In this document: positions 9,884 through 18,740 of the stretch, one piece after another
How the letters are laid out: each line of letters begins with the position of its first letter
Position numbering within the stretch: position 1 is the first letter of the stretch
Source: Woeseia sp034521225
GTDB taxonomy: Bacteria > Pseudomonadota > Gammaproteobacteria > Steroidobacterales > Woeseiaceae
Direction of reading: 5' to 3'
DNA length: 64,000 nt
Assembly: GCA_034521225.1 (NCBI GenBank)
Contig: JAXHMR010000020.1
Span: forward strand, 62,001 to 126,000
Notes under the pieces: model-generated
The model's database searches: none
What the model saw: only the letters and a program-made list of their open reading frames with translations
What the model was told of the DNA's origin: nothing
Made by a program: the position numbers and the translations under genes

Positions 9884-10795
9884 TTATTTTCCTCTGGGCT
9901 TTCTGAGCCGTTCGCCCAATACGTCGCGCGCCCGCTCGCGCCCTAGCGCGATCATTTCATCGGCGCGATGAAACTCGAGCGAGCGGCAGGCGTTGCGCGG
10001 TATTTCGATCAGCACGTCCGGGGGGTAGACGGCCAGCTTCTGCCGCGAGATGGTCGACTGCATCGCATCGAAGGCCTGGTTGGCGATCTCGAACGGGCCC
10101 CAGTCCTTCTCGTCGTCGCCGTCGCCGGGCCACAGCTTGTCGATGAACTCGTCGATTTTCTCCCGAAGGCCCGAACTCGGTTTGCGTTCTTCCGGCGGTG
10201 CGTCATGTTCCGGCGTATCGATCGGCGCGCCGCCCAGGTTGACGGCGATGCACAGGTCCGTGCTATCACCGAACGTCGGGGCGATCGGTACCGGGTTGAG
10301 GACGCCTCCATCAATCAGCGTGACACCGTTGCGAACCCGCGGTGTCATCAGCAACGGTAATGAAACCGATGCGCGTATAGCCTCAAACAGCGAACCGTCC
10401 TGTATCCAGACTTCTCTTTCATTATCGAGGTCGACGGCAACAGCCGTGTAACGAATCGGCAGGTCTTCGATCAGGCGCTCGCCGACCAGCTTCTTCAGCG
10501 TGTCGATGACACGATCACCCTTGACGAGACCGCTGATCTGCCACGACAGGTCCAGCAGGCGAAATATCTCCCGTTCGGTAACGGCGCAGATCCATTCCTC
10601 GAACTCGTCGAGCTTGCCGGCGGCGAAGGCACCACCGACCAGGGCGCCGATCGAGCAGCCCGAGACGGACTTGATATCGTAATCGTGTTCCTGCAACCAA
10701 CGGATTACGCCGATGTGCGCGATGCCACGCGCACCGCCGCTGCCGAGTACCAGCGACACGGTCTTGCCGCCGCGCCGGCGCGCCGAGCCTGTCAC
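9884..10795 (-). CDS. Patatin-like phospholipase (RssA/NTE type)
   Basis: This 303-residue protein has the patatin serine-aspartate dyad. The oxyanion loop GSGGARG is near residue 18, the nucleophile elbow GCSIG near residue 46, and the DGG motif near residue 166. It should hydrolyse acyl chains from lipids. The start is GTG at 10795, which overlaps the stop of the upstream lipoprotein gene in a GTGA arrangement, so the two are probably co-translated. There is no signal peptide. It ends a minus-strand group of four genes. Confidence 0.88.
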   Translation of the reverse strand: MTGSARRRGGKTVSLVLGSGGARGIAHIGVIRWLQEHDYDIKSVSGCSIGALVGGAFAAGKLDEFEEWICAVTEREIFRLLDLSWQISGLVKGDRVIDTLKKLVGERLIEDLPIRYTAVAVDLDNEREVWIQDGSLFEAIRASVSLPLLMTPRVRNGVTLIDGGVLNPVPIAPTFGDSTDLCIAVNLGGAPIDTPEHDAPPEERKPSSGLREKIDEFIDKLWPGDGDDEKDWGPFEIANQAFDAMQSTISRQKLAVYPPDVLIEIPRNACRSLEFHRADEMIALGRERARDVLGERLRKPRGK

Positions 10796-11110
10796 AGCAC
10801 GTCACACTTTTTGGCCCGGCACACGGGAACCGGGGCCGGCATGTCCCCGGCGGGCGGACAGGGCATCTGCTCATCGAGCCGCCGCACTTCCTGTCGCGAC
10901 CAGTCCTCGTAAGTACGTGAGTGACCGGCATTGACGGACGTGAAGGTGCACCAGGCATCGTAGACGATGATGCATTCAAAGCGCCCGTCGCATTGAAACC
11001 ATTCCGGTGACCAGGTGATCGGCTCGGCCGGCTCAGGCGGCACTGCGCAGGCAGTCAACGCCGCAGCGAGAAATGGCGATGCACGGGGTAAACGGGCGAA
11101 TGGCGTTCAT
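10792..11110 (-). CDS. Small cysteine-rich lipoprotein, one-base frameshift near N-terminus
   Basis: The mature part is about 85 residues with several cysteines and no family I recognise. The open frame alone begins in the middle of a signal peptide (MTAC). An ATG at 11110 reads a plausible signal start (MNAIRPFTPC). Adding one base near 11065 joins it to the AALTAC lipobox, giving a lipoprotein of about 105 residues. I therefore place the start at 11110. Its stop overlaps the patatin GTG, so it is part of the same operon. The function is unknown. Confidence 0.6.
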
Positions 11111-11161
11111 GTCAATTCCTGGTACCACCGCTGGGCGGTGCGGCCGGCTCCGCGCCGATGG

Positions 11162-11995
11162 TCATGATACCGAATCCTTGGCGGCGCATTGCCACGACCC
11201 CGGTCGCGCGCTTGCCGCGTGGGTCGGCGCATCCTGCGCGAGGAAGTCACCGATCAGCCGCAGATAGTCGCGCGAGCGGCCAATCGTATTGTGGCCGGCA
11301 TTCCGGATGACCTGGAGGCAGGCCTGCGACTCGTCGAACGCGCGCGCCAGCGCCACTGAGCGTTCTTGCGGAATGATGCTGTCGGCCTCCGCGACCAGTA
11401 TCAGTACCGGCGCGTCAACTTCCGGCACACGGTCGACGGCCCGGTATTTGTCCTTGAGCAGCAGCGACACGGGTACCCACGGATAGGCGTTGCGGGCAAC
11501 GGCCTCGATGCTGTCGAAGGGGGTAATCAGGACCAGGCGGGCGACCGGCCGCTCGGCGGCGAGCCAGACGGCAATGCCGCTCCCCAGGCTCCGGCCGATG
11601 ACTGACACCTGCTTGTGGCGCTCACGGACATAGTCAAAGACATACGCCGCATCGCGGTAATTGGCGGCCTCTTCCGGCGACCCGGTACTGCCGCCGTAGC
11701 CTCGGTAGTTGACGAAGTAATGGGTGGCATCCGGAATGTCCCGGGTAAACGATGGAATATTGAACCCGACATCCTCGGCATTGCCGCCGAAATAGATGAC
11801 CGCGGCCTCGCCGTCGCCCGCTTTCCATACCTTCAGCGTCTCGTCGTCATGCGACAGGCGTAAGGCGTGTGCATCGGAGCGCGTGCTTTCAGGCGTAGGG
11901 TAATACAACAGCGCATCCTGGCCCAGGTACAACCACGAGCACGACGCCGTGTAGACCAGTACCGCGATAAGGGACAGTCGTATAAGTGTGGCCAT
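11162..11995 (-). CDS. Alpha/beta hydrolase with N-terminal membrane anchor
   Basis: This 277-residue protein starts with a hydrophobic segment (residues 4-20) ending near a cysteine, so it is exported or anchored. The serine hydrolase core shows YFGGNAED, the nucleophile elbow GRSLGSG, an acid region near LVAEADSIIP and the catalytic histidine in RNAGHNTI. This pattern matches the BAAT/YqiA-like membrane hydrolase group often annotated as alpha/beta fold. The substrate is unknown. It starts 6 bp after the amidohydrolase stop, in one operon. Confidence 0.85.
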   Translation of the reverse strand: MATLIRLSLIAVLVYTASCSWLYLGQDALLYYPTPESTRSDAHALRLSHDDETLKVWKAGDGEAAVIYFGGNAEDVGFNIPSFTRDIPDATHYFVNYRGYGGSTGSPEEAANYRDAAYVFDYVRERHKQVSVIGRSLGSGIAVWLAAERPVARLVLITPFDSIEAVARNAYPWVPVSLLLKDKYRAVDRVPEVDAPVLILVAEADSIIPQERSVALARAFDESQACLQVIRNAGHNTIGRSRDYLRLIGDFLAQDAPTHAASARPGSWQCAAKDSVS

Positions 11996-12001
11996 CGATT
12001 G

Positions 12002-13453
12002 TCAGTCCGCGTCCTTATTGCGCTCAGTGAGTGCACTCTGGATTCTTGCAGCCAGAGCGTGTGCCTCACGCGCCACCCGTTCGGTGTCGATCGTCAGTAT
12101 CTCGCGGTCGCGCATCAGCACCTTGCCGTCGACGACCACAGATACGACATCCTGCTCATCCGCGACATAGACGAGGTGGGACATGACGTCGTAGGTCGGC
12201 ACGAAGTGCACGTCGTCGAACGACACCTGGATGACATCGGCGCGCAACCCCGGACGCAGTTCGCCGACCTTGCCGTCGAGGCCGATGGCTTCGGCGCCTC
12301 CCCGTGTCGCCATCGTCAGCACTGTCGTTGCCGGAAGCACTTCCGGGTCCATGCGGTCAACTTTCTGCAGGAACGCGGCGAGCCGCATTTCCTCCCACAT
12401 GTCGAGATCGTTGTTGCTTGCGGCGCCGTCAGTGCCGAGCCCGACATTAACGCCGGCGCGCAGCATCTCGGTAACCGGCGCGATCCCGGAGGCAATCTTC
12501 ATGTTCGATGTCGGGTTGTGTATGACGCCGATATCGCGTTCGGCCAGGATCGGGATCTCGTCTGCTGTTGGCCAGACGACGTGGGCGCCGATGGTCGGGC
12601 CGTCAAAAAAGCCGATCGATTCGAGCAGCTTGATGCTGGTCATGCCGTAGGTCTGCTTCGAGTACTCGACCTCGAATGGCGACTCCGACAGGTGAATGCT
12701 GATGGGTACGCCGGCCTCGATGGCTGCTTCGCGCGTCGCCCGCAGCTGATCGGCATCGAGTGTGTAATTGGCATGGGGGCCGAAAATCGGCGTAATGCGG
12801 CTGTTCCGCCCCTGCCAGCGATCAATGAACGCAAGACCCTTGTCAATAGAATCGCCGGCGCCTTCGGCATCGGGGCTGCGCTGGCCAATGACGGTGGCCG
12901 AGATATAGGCACGCAGCCCGCATTCCTCGACAACGCTGGCGATTGTGTCCGGGTAGTAATACATATCAACGAACGTCGTCGTGCCGCCGCGTATCATCTC
13001 CCAGCAGGCGAGCTCGGTGCCGATGCGGACGAATTCGGCGTCGACGAACTGGACCTCGGCGGGAAAGATGTAGTTGTTGAGCCAGTCCATCAGTGCCAGG
13101 TCGTCGGCGACACCGCGCAACAAGGTCATGGCAGCATGCGAGTGGCCGTTGATCAGCCCGGGCATGACGACGCGGCCCGTGCCGGGCAGGGTCTCGGCCG
13201 CCGGGTACTCGGCCATTATGTCCGCCGCGCTGCCGGTGGCGACGATGACGCCGTCGTTGATGGCAACGGCACCGTCGCGTATGACCGTGCCGTCACGGTC
13301 CATCGTGACGACCCAGTCGCCGGCGATGACCAGGTCAATGCCGGTCTCATCCGCCGCGGCAGTCTCAGTCGCGGGCTCTTCCGCCGGTTGCGTGCAGGCA
13401 GAGAGCAGCACAAGGCAGAGCAGGGCATTGAATACGGGGAGTGTCTTGTTCAT
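12002..13453 (-). CDS. Exported amidohydrolase, nucleoside or SAH/methylthioadenosine deaminase-like
   Basis: This metal-dependent amidohydrolase belongs to the group that includes TrzA/AtzA and methylthioadenosine/S-adenosylhomocysteine deaminases. HSH metal ligands lie near residues 104-106 (GLINGHSHAAM), another histidine is in SIHLSESPFE, then GAHVVWPT and the aspartate in GLGTDGAASNN. I start it at ATG 13453 because this gives a lipoprotein signal peptide with lipobox LLSAC at residue 20; the open frame extends 29 codons further without need. Export of this family is unusual. Placement in a nucleoside-use locus suggests periplasmic purine deamination, which is inference. Confidence 0.8.
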   Translation of the reverse strand: MNKTLPVFNALLCLVLLSACTQPAEEPATETAAADETGIDLVIAGDWVVTMDRDGTVIRDGAVAINDGVIVATGSAADIMAEYPAAETLPGTGRVVMPGLINGHSHAAMTLLRGVADDLALMDWLNNYIFPAEVQFVDAEFVRIGTELACWEMIRGGTTTFVDMYYYPDTIASVVEECGLRAYISATVIGQRSPDAEGAGDSIDKGLAFIDRWQGRNSRITPIFGPHANYTLDADQLRATREAAIEAGVPISIHLSESPFEVEYSKQTYGMTSIKLLESIGFFDGPTIGAHVVWPTADEIPILAERDIGVIHNPTSNMKIASGIAPVTEMLRAGVNVGLGTDGAASNNDLDMWEEMRLAAFLQKVDRMDPEVLPATTVLTMATRGGAEAIGLDGKVGELRPGLRADVIQVSFDDVHFVPTYDVMSHLVYVADEQDVVSVVVDGKVLMRDREILTIDTERVAREAHALAARIQSALTERNKDAD

Positions 13454-13575
13454 TATCAAATCCTGACGGGTACGGTTAGCCACAACGAGCGCCATTCTAA
13501 CCTCTCCGGCAAAGCGACGAAAATTCATGGACATAACCACGGAGCGCGGCAGCGCCAGCGAACCACAGGACCGTC

Positions 13576-14499
13576 ATGCCGGCCAGTAATCCGGTTGCGG
13601 ATTCCTTGCCGGTCTTTGACGCACCGCGCGACGGGCGGCTGACCGGCGAGATGGTCAGCGCCTATCGTGATGCCGGCGTGATCATTCTGCGTGGTTTCGT
13701 CCCGAAGGAGGATTGCGCCAGGCTGCGCGCAAGCGCGTTGCAGCTCGTTGATGCGCTCGATCCGGCGACGTTGCAGAGCGTGTTCTCGACTACCACGCAA
13801 ACGCAGTACAGCGACCGCTATTTCATTGAGTCCGGCGACAAGATCCGCTTTTTCCTTGAAGCCGGCGCGTTCGACGAAAACGGCACGCTCAGGCAGCCGA
13901 AAGAGCACAGTTTGAACAAGATCGGCCACGCCATGCACGATCTCGATCCGGAGTTCGCCCGCTTCTCCCGCACGGAAATGCTGGCGAACGCCGCTGACAG
14001 CCTCGGTATCGGTGACCCGGCCATCATCCAGTCAATGTATATTTTCAAGCCGCCGCACATCGGCGGCGAGGTCGTCTGCCACCAGGACTCGACGTATATC
14101 TACACGGAGCCGGAATCGTGCACCGGCTTCTGGTTCGCGCTCGAGGACGCCACGGTGGACAACGGCTGCATGTACTTCATTCCGGGCGAGCACAAGGGTT
14201 CGCTCCGGCAGCGCAACTACCGGGTCAGTGATACGACTCTCGTTACCGAGACACTCGACGACACGCCGTTTCCGGACGCGCAGAAGCTGCCGGCCGAGGC
14301 GCCGGCCGGCACGCTGGTGATCTTCGACGGGCGCGCACCGCATCTCAGCGGTCCGAACCGCTCCGGTAAATCGCGGCATGCCTACACGCTGCATGTCATC
14401 GACAGGAACTGCCACTATCCGGCGGACAACTGGCTGCAGCGGAGCAGCGATCTGCCGCTCCGCGGTTTTCGCTCCGTGACGGCGGCGGCCGGCCGCTGA
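13576..14499 (+). CDS. Phytanoyl-CoA dioxygenase-family Fe(II)/2-oxoglutarate oxygenase
   Basis: This 307-residue protein has the PhyH-domain features: an iron-binding HQD (in EVVCHQDSTYI, near residue 172), a distal histidine in GRAPHLSGPN near residue 256, and a downstream arginine in SRHAYTLHV that should hold 2-oxoglutarate. Its length resembles the PHYHD1-like group rather than longer fatty-acid enzymes. The substrate is unknown. Its TGA overlaps the ATG of deoA, so it is translationally coupled to nucleoside catabolism, an unusual pairing. Confidence 0.85.
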   Translation: MPASNPVADSLPVFDAPRDGRLTGEMVSAYRDAGVIILRGFVPKEDCARLRASALQLVDALDPATLQSVFSTTTQTQYSDRYFIESGDKIRFFLEAGAFDENGTLRQPKEHSLNKIGHAMHDLDPEFARFSRTEMLANAADSLGIGDPAIIQSMYIFKPPHIGGEVVCHQDSTYIYTEPESCTGFWFALEDATVDNGCMYFIPGEHKGSLRQRNYRVSDTTLVTETLDDTPFPDAQKLPAEAPAGTLVIFDGRAPHLSGPNRSGKSRHAYTLHVIDRNCHYPADNWLQRSSDLPLRGFRSVTAAAGR

Positions 14500-15821
14500 T
14501 GCTGTTCACCGATGTGATCCGCAGGAAGCGGGACGGCGGCGCGCTGACCGCGGATGATATCCGCCTGTTCGTCGACGGCCTGGCGGATGGCAGCCTGCCC
14601 GCCGAGCAGGTATCCGCGCTGGCAATGGCCGTCTTTCTGAACTCGATGTCGTTCGACGAGTCGGGGATGCTGACGCGCGCTATGGCGGAATCCGGCACCG
14701 TCCTCGGCTGGCGAGATGAAAACTTCAACGGGCCGGTCGTCGACAAGCATTCGACCGGCGGCGTCGGCGACAAGGTCAGTTTCCTGCTCGCGCCGATTGC
14801 CGCGGCCTGCGGCTGTTACGTGCCGATGATCTCCGGGCGCGGACTTGGCCATACCGGCGGTACGACCGATAAGGCCGAGAGCATTCCCGGCTACAACGCC
14901 ACACCGGATTTCGACCTGTTTCGCCGCGTCGTGCGGAAAGCCGGTTGTGCCATCATCGGCCAGACCGCCGACCTGGCCCCGGCGGATCGCCGCCTCTATG
15001 CGATCCGCGACATTACCGGCACGGTTGAATCCGTGCCGCTGATTACGGCGTCGATCCTGTCCAAGAAAATTGCCGCCGGCCTCGAAGCGCTGGTCATGGA
15101 CGTCAAGGTCGGCAGTGGCGCCTTCATGCCGACGCTCGACCGGGCAGAGGAATTGGCCCGCAGCATCATCGGGACGGGAGGGCGTGCCGGCCTGCCGGTG
15201 CACGCGCTGATTACCGACATGAACGAGGTGCTGGGGTACAGCGCCGGTAATGCCGTCGAGATCGCCGAGGCCGTGCAATACCTGCGGAATGACGCCAGGG
15301 AGCCGCGGCTGGATGAGGTCGTCCGCGCACTGTGTGCTGAGATGCTGATAGTGACGAAGCTCGAAACGGATGCGGAGCAGGCGATGGGGCGGGTCGAAAA
15401 GGCCATTACGTCCGGTGCGGCCGCCGAGCGGTTTGGCGTCATGGTCGCGGCGCTCGGTGGGCCCGCGGATCTCATGGATCGCCACACAAAGCTGTTGCCC
15501 GCGGCGCCGGTCACCGGACCGGTGGCGGCGCCGCGGTCCGGCTACCTGCGGGCCGTCGATACGCGCGCCCTCGGCAATGCAATCATCGAACTGGGCGGCG
15601 GCCGGCGCGCACTGGATGACACGTTGGACCTGGCGGTCGGTTTCACCGGGATTGTGCCCATTGGGGCCGCGCTCGAGGCCGGTGAGCCGCTCGCGGTCGT
15701 GCATGCTGCATCCGATGATGCTGCCCGGACGGCCGCAGCGTTGTTTGCCGGGGCGTGCGATATCGGGGATGAGCGTCCCGACGAGCGCCCGGTCATATAC
15801 CGGGCAATGACGCCCGAATAA
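14499..15821 (+). CDS. deoA: Thymidine phosphorylase
   Basis: This enzyme splits thymidine (and deoxyuridine) with phosphate into base and deoxyribose 1-phosphate. The 440-residue length fits. The family signature is clear: DKHSTGGVGDKVSF near residue 84, then SGRGLGHTGGTTDK near residue 113, and MDVKVGSGAFMP near residue 200. ATG 14499 overlaps the preceding oxygenase stop (TGATG). The gene is intact. The next gene downstream is a NupC-type transporter, which fits uptake of its substrate. Confidence 0.96.
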   Translation: MLFTDVIRRKRDGGALTADDIRLFVDGLADGSLPAEQVSALAMAVFLNSMSFDESGMLTRAMAESGTVLGWRDENFNGPVVDKHSTGGVGDKVSFLLAPIAAACGCYVPMISGRGLGHTGGTTDKAESIPGYNATPDFDLFRRVVRKAGCAIIGQTADLAPADRRLYAIRDITGTVESVPLITASILSKKIAAGLEALVMDVKVGSGAFMPTLDRAEELARSIIGTGGRAGLPVHALITDMNEVLGYSAGNAVEIAEAVQYLRNDAREPRLDEVVRALCAEMLIVTKLETDAEQAMGRVEKAITSGAAAERFGVMVAALGGPADLMDRHTKLLPAAPVTGPVAAPRSGYLRAVDTRALGNAIIELGGGRRALDDTLDLAVGFTGIVPIGAALEAGEPLAVVHAASDDAARTAAALFAGACDIGDERPDERPVIYRAMTPE

Positions 15822-15889
15822 CGGGCAAGCCGCCGGTTCAGCCGGTATCCTGCATTGCAGCCGCACAAGAATCGTTTCGGGGGAACAGC

Positions 15890-17116
15890 ATGTCAGAACG
15901 TTGGATCGGGCTCGTGGGGATCGCCGTCCTGCTTTGTATCGCCGTCCTGCTGTCCAGCAATCGCAGGGCCATCAATCCGCGCATCGTCGGTGCGGCGTTC
16001 GCGTTGCAGGTCGTAACCGCCGCCTTCGTTCTGTATTTCGAACTCGGCAAGGCCGCGATCCTCAACCTCAGCAAAGGCGTGCAGGCGGTCATCGACTACT
16101 CAAAGGCCGGCATCGACATGGTGTTCGGGCCACTGGCATCCGATGCTGTCGGTTTCAGCTTCGCCGTCAATGTGCTGCCAATCATCATCTTCTTCTCGGC
16201 GCTGATGTCAGTGCTCTATCACCTGAAAATCATGCAATGGATCGTCAAGCTGGTGGGCGGCGGGCTGCGGCGGATCATCGGCACCGGCAAGGTCGAGTCG
16301 CTGAATGCCGCGGCCAATATCTTTGTCGGCCAGACGGAAGCTCCGCTGGTCGTGCGGCCCTACCTGAAAGGCCTGACGGAGCCGCAGATGTTTGCCGTCA
16401 TGACTTCGGGTGTTGCGTCCGTCGCCGGGACGGTACTGGCCGCGTACGTATTGATGGGCGCCGAAATGAAGTACCTGCTGGCCGCCAGTTTCATGGCGGC
16501 GCCCGGCGGGCTGCTGATGGCGAAGCTGCTGATGCCGGACGATGAGCTCGAGCCGGTGACCCGGGATACGAAACAGCTCGAAGTGGAAGACAGCAAACAT
16601 GCGAACGTGATTCTTGCCGCGGCGGTCGGCGCCGGGGACGGCGTGCGACTGGCCGTCAATATCGGCGCCATGCTGGTCGCATTTGTTGCGCTGATTGCAT
16701 TGTTCAACGGGATTGTCGGCGGCCTGGCCGGAATGGTGGGTATCGAGGACCTGACGCTGCAGAAAATACTCGGCTGGGTATTTGCGCCCCTTATGTACCT
16801 GTTGAGCGTTCCCTGGGCCGAAGCGCAGACCGCCGGTGCCTTATTCGGCGAAAAACTGATCCTGAATGAGTTCGTTGCGTTCAGTCATCTCGACGAATAC
16901 CTGGCCGGTGCGACCGAACGCACGCGTGCTGTCACGACGTTCGCGCTGTGCGGCTTTGCCAACCTCTCTTCGATTGCAATTCTGTTGGGCGGCCTGGGTA
17001 GCCTCGTGCCGGAGAAGCGCGAATTGATTGCACGTTTTGGACTGAAGGCGGTCGCGGCGGGCTCGTTGTCCAACCTGATGAGCGCCGCCTTGGCGGGTTT
17101 GTTGCTGACGTTCTGA
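15890..17116 (+). CDS. Concentrative nucleoside transporter, NupC/CNT family (second copy)
   Basis: This is an intact 408-residue inner-membrane nucleoside transporter paralogous to the gene at 7393. Family motifs are NVLPIIIFFSALMSVLYHL, VGQTEAPLVVRPYL, MTSGVASVAGTVLAAY, FMAAPGGLLMAK, and CGFANLSSIAILLGG near the C-terminus. ATG 15890 is preceded by a GGGGGAA ribosome-binding stretch. It lies 68 bp after deoA. Two paralogues suggest separate purine/pyrimidine or ribo/deoxyribo preferences, which cannot be read from sequence. Confidence 0.93.
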   Translation: MSERWIGLVGIAVLLCIAVLLSSNRRAINPRIVGAAFALQVVTAAFVLYFELGKAAILNLSKGVQAVIDYSKAGIDMVFGPLASDAVGFSFAVNVLPIIIFFSALMSVLYHLKIMQWIVKLVGGGLRRIIGTGKVESLNAAANIFVGQTEAPLVVRPYLKGLTEPQMFAVMTSGVASVAGTVLAAYVLMGAEMKYLLAASFMAAPGGLLMAKLLMPDDELEPVTRDTKQLEVEDSKHANVILAAAVGAGDGVRLAVNIGAMLVAFVALIALFNGIVGGLAGMVGIEDLTLQKILGWVFAPLMYLLSVPWAEAQTAGALFGEKLILNEFVAFSHLDEYLAGATERTRAVTTFALCGFANLSSIAILLGGLGSLVPEKRELIARFGLKAVAAGSLSNLMSAALAGLLLTF

Positions 17117-17148
17117 CGGGCCTGTGGCAACGGTACTGGCGTAAGGCC

Positions 17149-17242
17149 GCACCGGTAGCCCCTGCGGCGGGTCCTTTGGGGGAATGGCTCCCTTCGGTCC
17201 GCTTTATTTCCCCAAAGGACCCGCCGCAGGGGCTACCGGTGC
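17149..17242. repeat. 33-bp perfect inverted repeat (large hairpin) between convergent genes
   Basis: The left arm (17149-17181, starting GCACCGGTAGCCCCTGCGGC) and the right arm (17210-17242) are perfect reverse complements around a loop of 28 bases. It sits between the convergent transporter and cytidine deaminase genes. It could act as a two-way terminator, but the stem is much longer than usual and lacks an obvious T-run. A small mobile palindromic element is an alternative. Confidence 0.85.
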
Positions 17243-17264
17243 TCCTCCGTGCCTGCCTCGTGTC

Positions 17265-17669
17265 TCAGCTGCCGGGCAGCCGGAATGATCCCGGCAGAAG
17301 CTCCTCGATAGACGAAGACTGTACTTTGCCGTCGGTGTCCAGCAGCAGGATACGGGTATTGGCGTCGGCAAATTCGCTGATGCGCTGCCGGCAGTTGCCG
17401 CAGGGCGTGCATTCCTCGAGCGTGTCGCGTCCTCCCACTGCCGCGATGGCGACGATGCGTGTGCCGCCCGCCGCGACCATGGCACTGATGGCGCCGGCCT
17501 CGGCGCAACTGCCGCAGGGAAACGAGGAGTTCTCGACATTGCAGCCAACGTGCAACTCGCCGTGCTCGTCAAGGACGGCGGCGCCGACCGTGTAGTGTGA
17601 AAATGGCGCGTAGGCGTTGCTGCGAACCGCTGTCGCCGCGTTGACGAGTTGCCGGTCGCTGATGCTCAT
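17265..17669 (-). CDS. cdd: Cytidine deaminase
   Basis: This homotetramer-type cytidine deaminase converts (deoxy)cytidine to (deoxy)uridine. At 134 residues it is the short form. The zinc site is visible: HVGCNVENSSFPCGSCAEAG with catalytic glutamate near residue 57 and PCGNCRQRI near residue 90 supplying two more cysteines. It feeds uridine/deoxyuridine to thymidine phosphorylase. It is transcribed away from the acid phosphatase gene in the same direction, starting 57 bp after the restored phosphatase end. Confidence 0.95.
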   Translation of the reverse strand: MSISDRQLVNAATAVRSNAYAPFSHYTVGAAVLDEHGELHVGCNVENSSFPCGSCAEAGAISAMVAAGGTRIVAIAAVGGRDTLEECTPCGNCRQRISEFADANTRILLLDTDGKVQSSSIEELLPGSFRLPGS

Positions 17670-17725
17670 CGCCGGTTACGCACGGAGACGGCCGGTTGTA
17701 TCGAGCCGCGGGATGTGGCCGCGTA

Positions 17726-18533
17726 TCACGGCTGCCGCACCGTGGTCCAGGAGCCGTGCATCGGATTCGGCAGTATGTACCAGCCATTGCCCCAGTAGTC
17801 GCCGTGTGCTTCGGTGGCGCGTTCGCGGCTCTCCATGGTCGCGCCCTCCGCGCACGGTGCGACGGCGCCGGCGGCGCGAGCAGGGAATGAAGTCGCCGAG
17901 ATCGTCGCCCATCAGCATGATGACGCGGTAGTCTTTGGCGATCACATCGCGCCGGTTTTTCTTTTCCTTGTTCCAGCCGGGCTGCTCGTAGGACAGCATG
18001 ACGTGCTCCGGGCCCACCGGTATGCCGGCTTCATTGATGTCACCGACCGTCACGGCTTTCTGCGGGCACGGATCCGTGCCGCTTGGCATGCAGGGCCGGT
18101 TGGTCAGGAAGAACAGCGTCACGCCGAGGTCGCGGGCCTGCTTCGAGAATTCCGCAACACCCGGGATCGCGGTCGCCTTGTTGTTCGCATTCCAGTCGTT
18201 CAGCTTTTCGTCCGAAAACGGCGGCACGAATGATAGTTGGAACTCGACGTTGCTGACGACCGTTTCGTCGACGTCGTAGATGATGGCGGGCGGCAAACGT
18301 GCGGCGTCAGTCTGTTCCGGCAAGGCGCTCCACGACGTATCCGCGACCTTTTCCTCAAGTGCCCGTCCGGCCATGCCATAGGCCTGCAACGCCAGGGCGT
18401 CGAATTCGGCGGCAGTGCGGACCCATTCGATACCGGGATGTGTGGATGGCCCCTCGGGCAGGGTCGTCGTGGTGCAGGCACCAAGCGTTACGGCGGTGGC
18501 TGCTATGAGGAACGTGCGTCCGCGTCGGATCAT
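17726..18533 (-). CDS. Class C acid phosphatase / 5'-nucleotidase lipoprotein, e(P4) family, frameshifted near C-terminus
   Basis: This HAD-superfamily outer-membrane lipoprotein should remove phosphate from nucleotides so nucleosides can be taken up. ATG 18533 gives a signal peptide with lipobox LGAC at residue 20. HAD motifs are YDVDETVVSN near residue 87, FFLTNR, and MGDDLGDF. The frame changes near 17860. The other frame supplies the usual family ending (GDYWGNGWYILPNPMHGSW) and stops at 17726, so one indel is likely. It is divergent from the UshA-type gene. Confidence 0.82.
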
Positions 18534-18740
18534 GATCGTAAGGTGCTCCGCAGGTCGTGGCATTTCCGGCAATCTGGCCGATATTCATGCACTTGGGATC
18601 GCTCAGGTTAGCACGAGGCGGCCGGCTGCCGCCATGGGAAGCGGCCGGCCGCGCCGGCATCCGCGGCACAACGTCGCAATCCGGGAAATCACGATGCACA
18701 CTACGGCAAATCCTTAAACCAGACGACAAGGGACGACCTC

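Noticed and set aside
11867..13642. A 591-codon open frame antisense to the amidohydrolase gene
   Set aside because: It mirrors a conserved gene in high-GC DNA, has arginine/histidine/alanine-rich composition and no recognisable domain.
14415..15866. A 483-codon open frame antisense to deoA
   Set aside because: Shadow of the conserved thymidine phosphorylase frame; composition is not protein-like.
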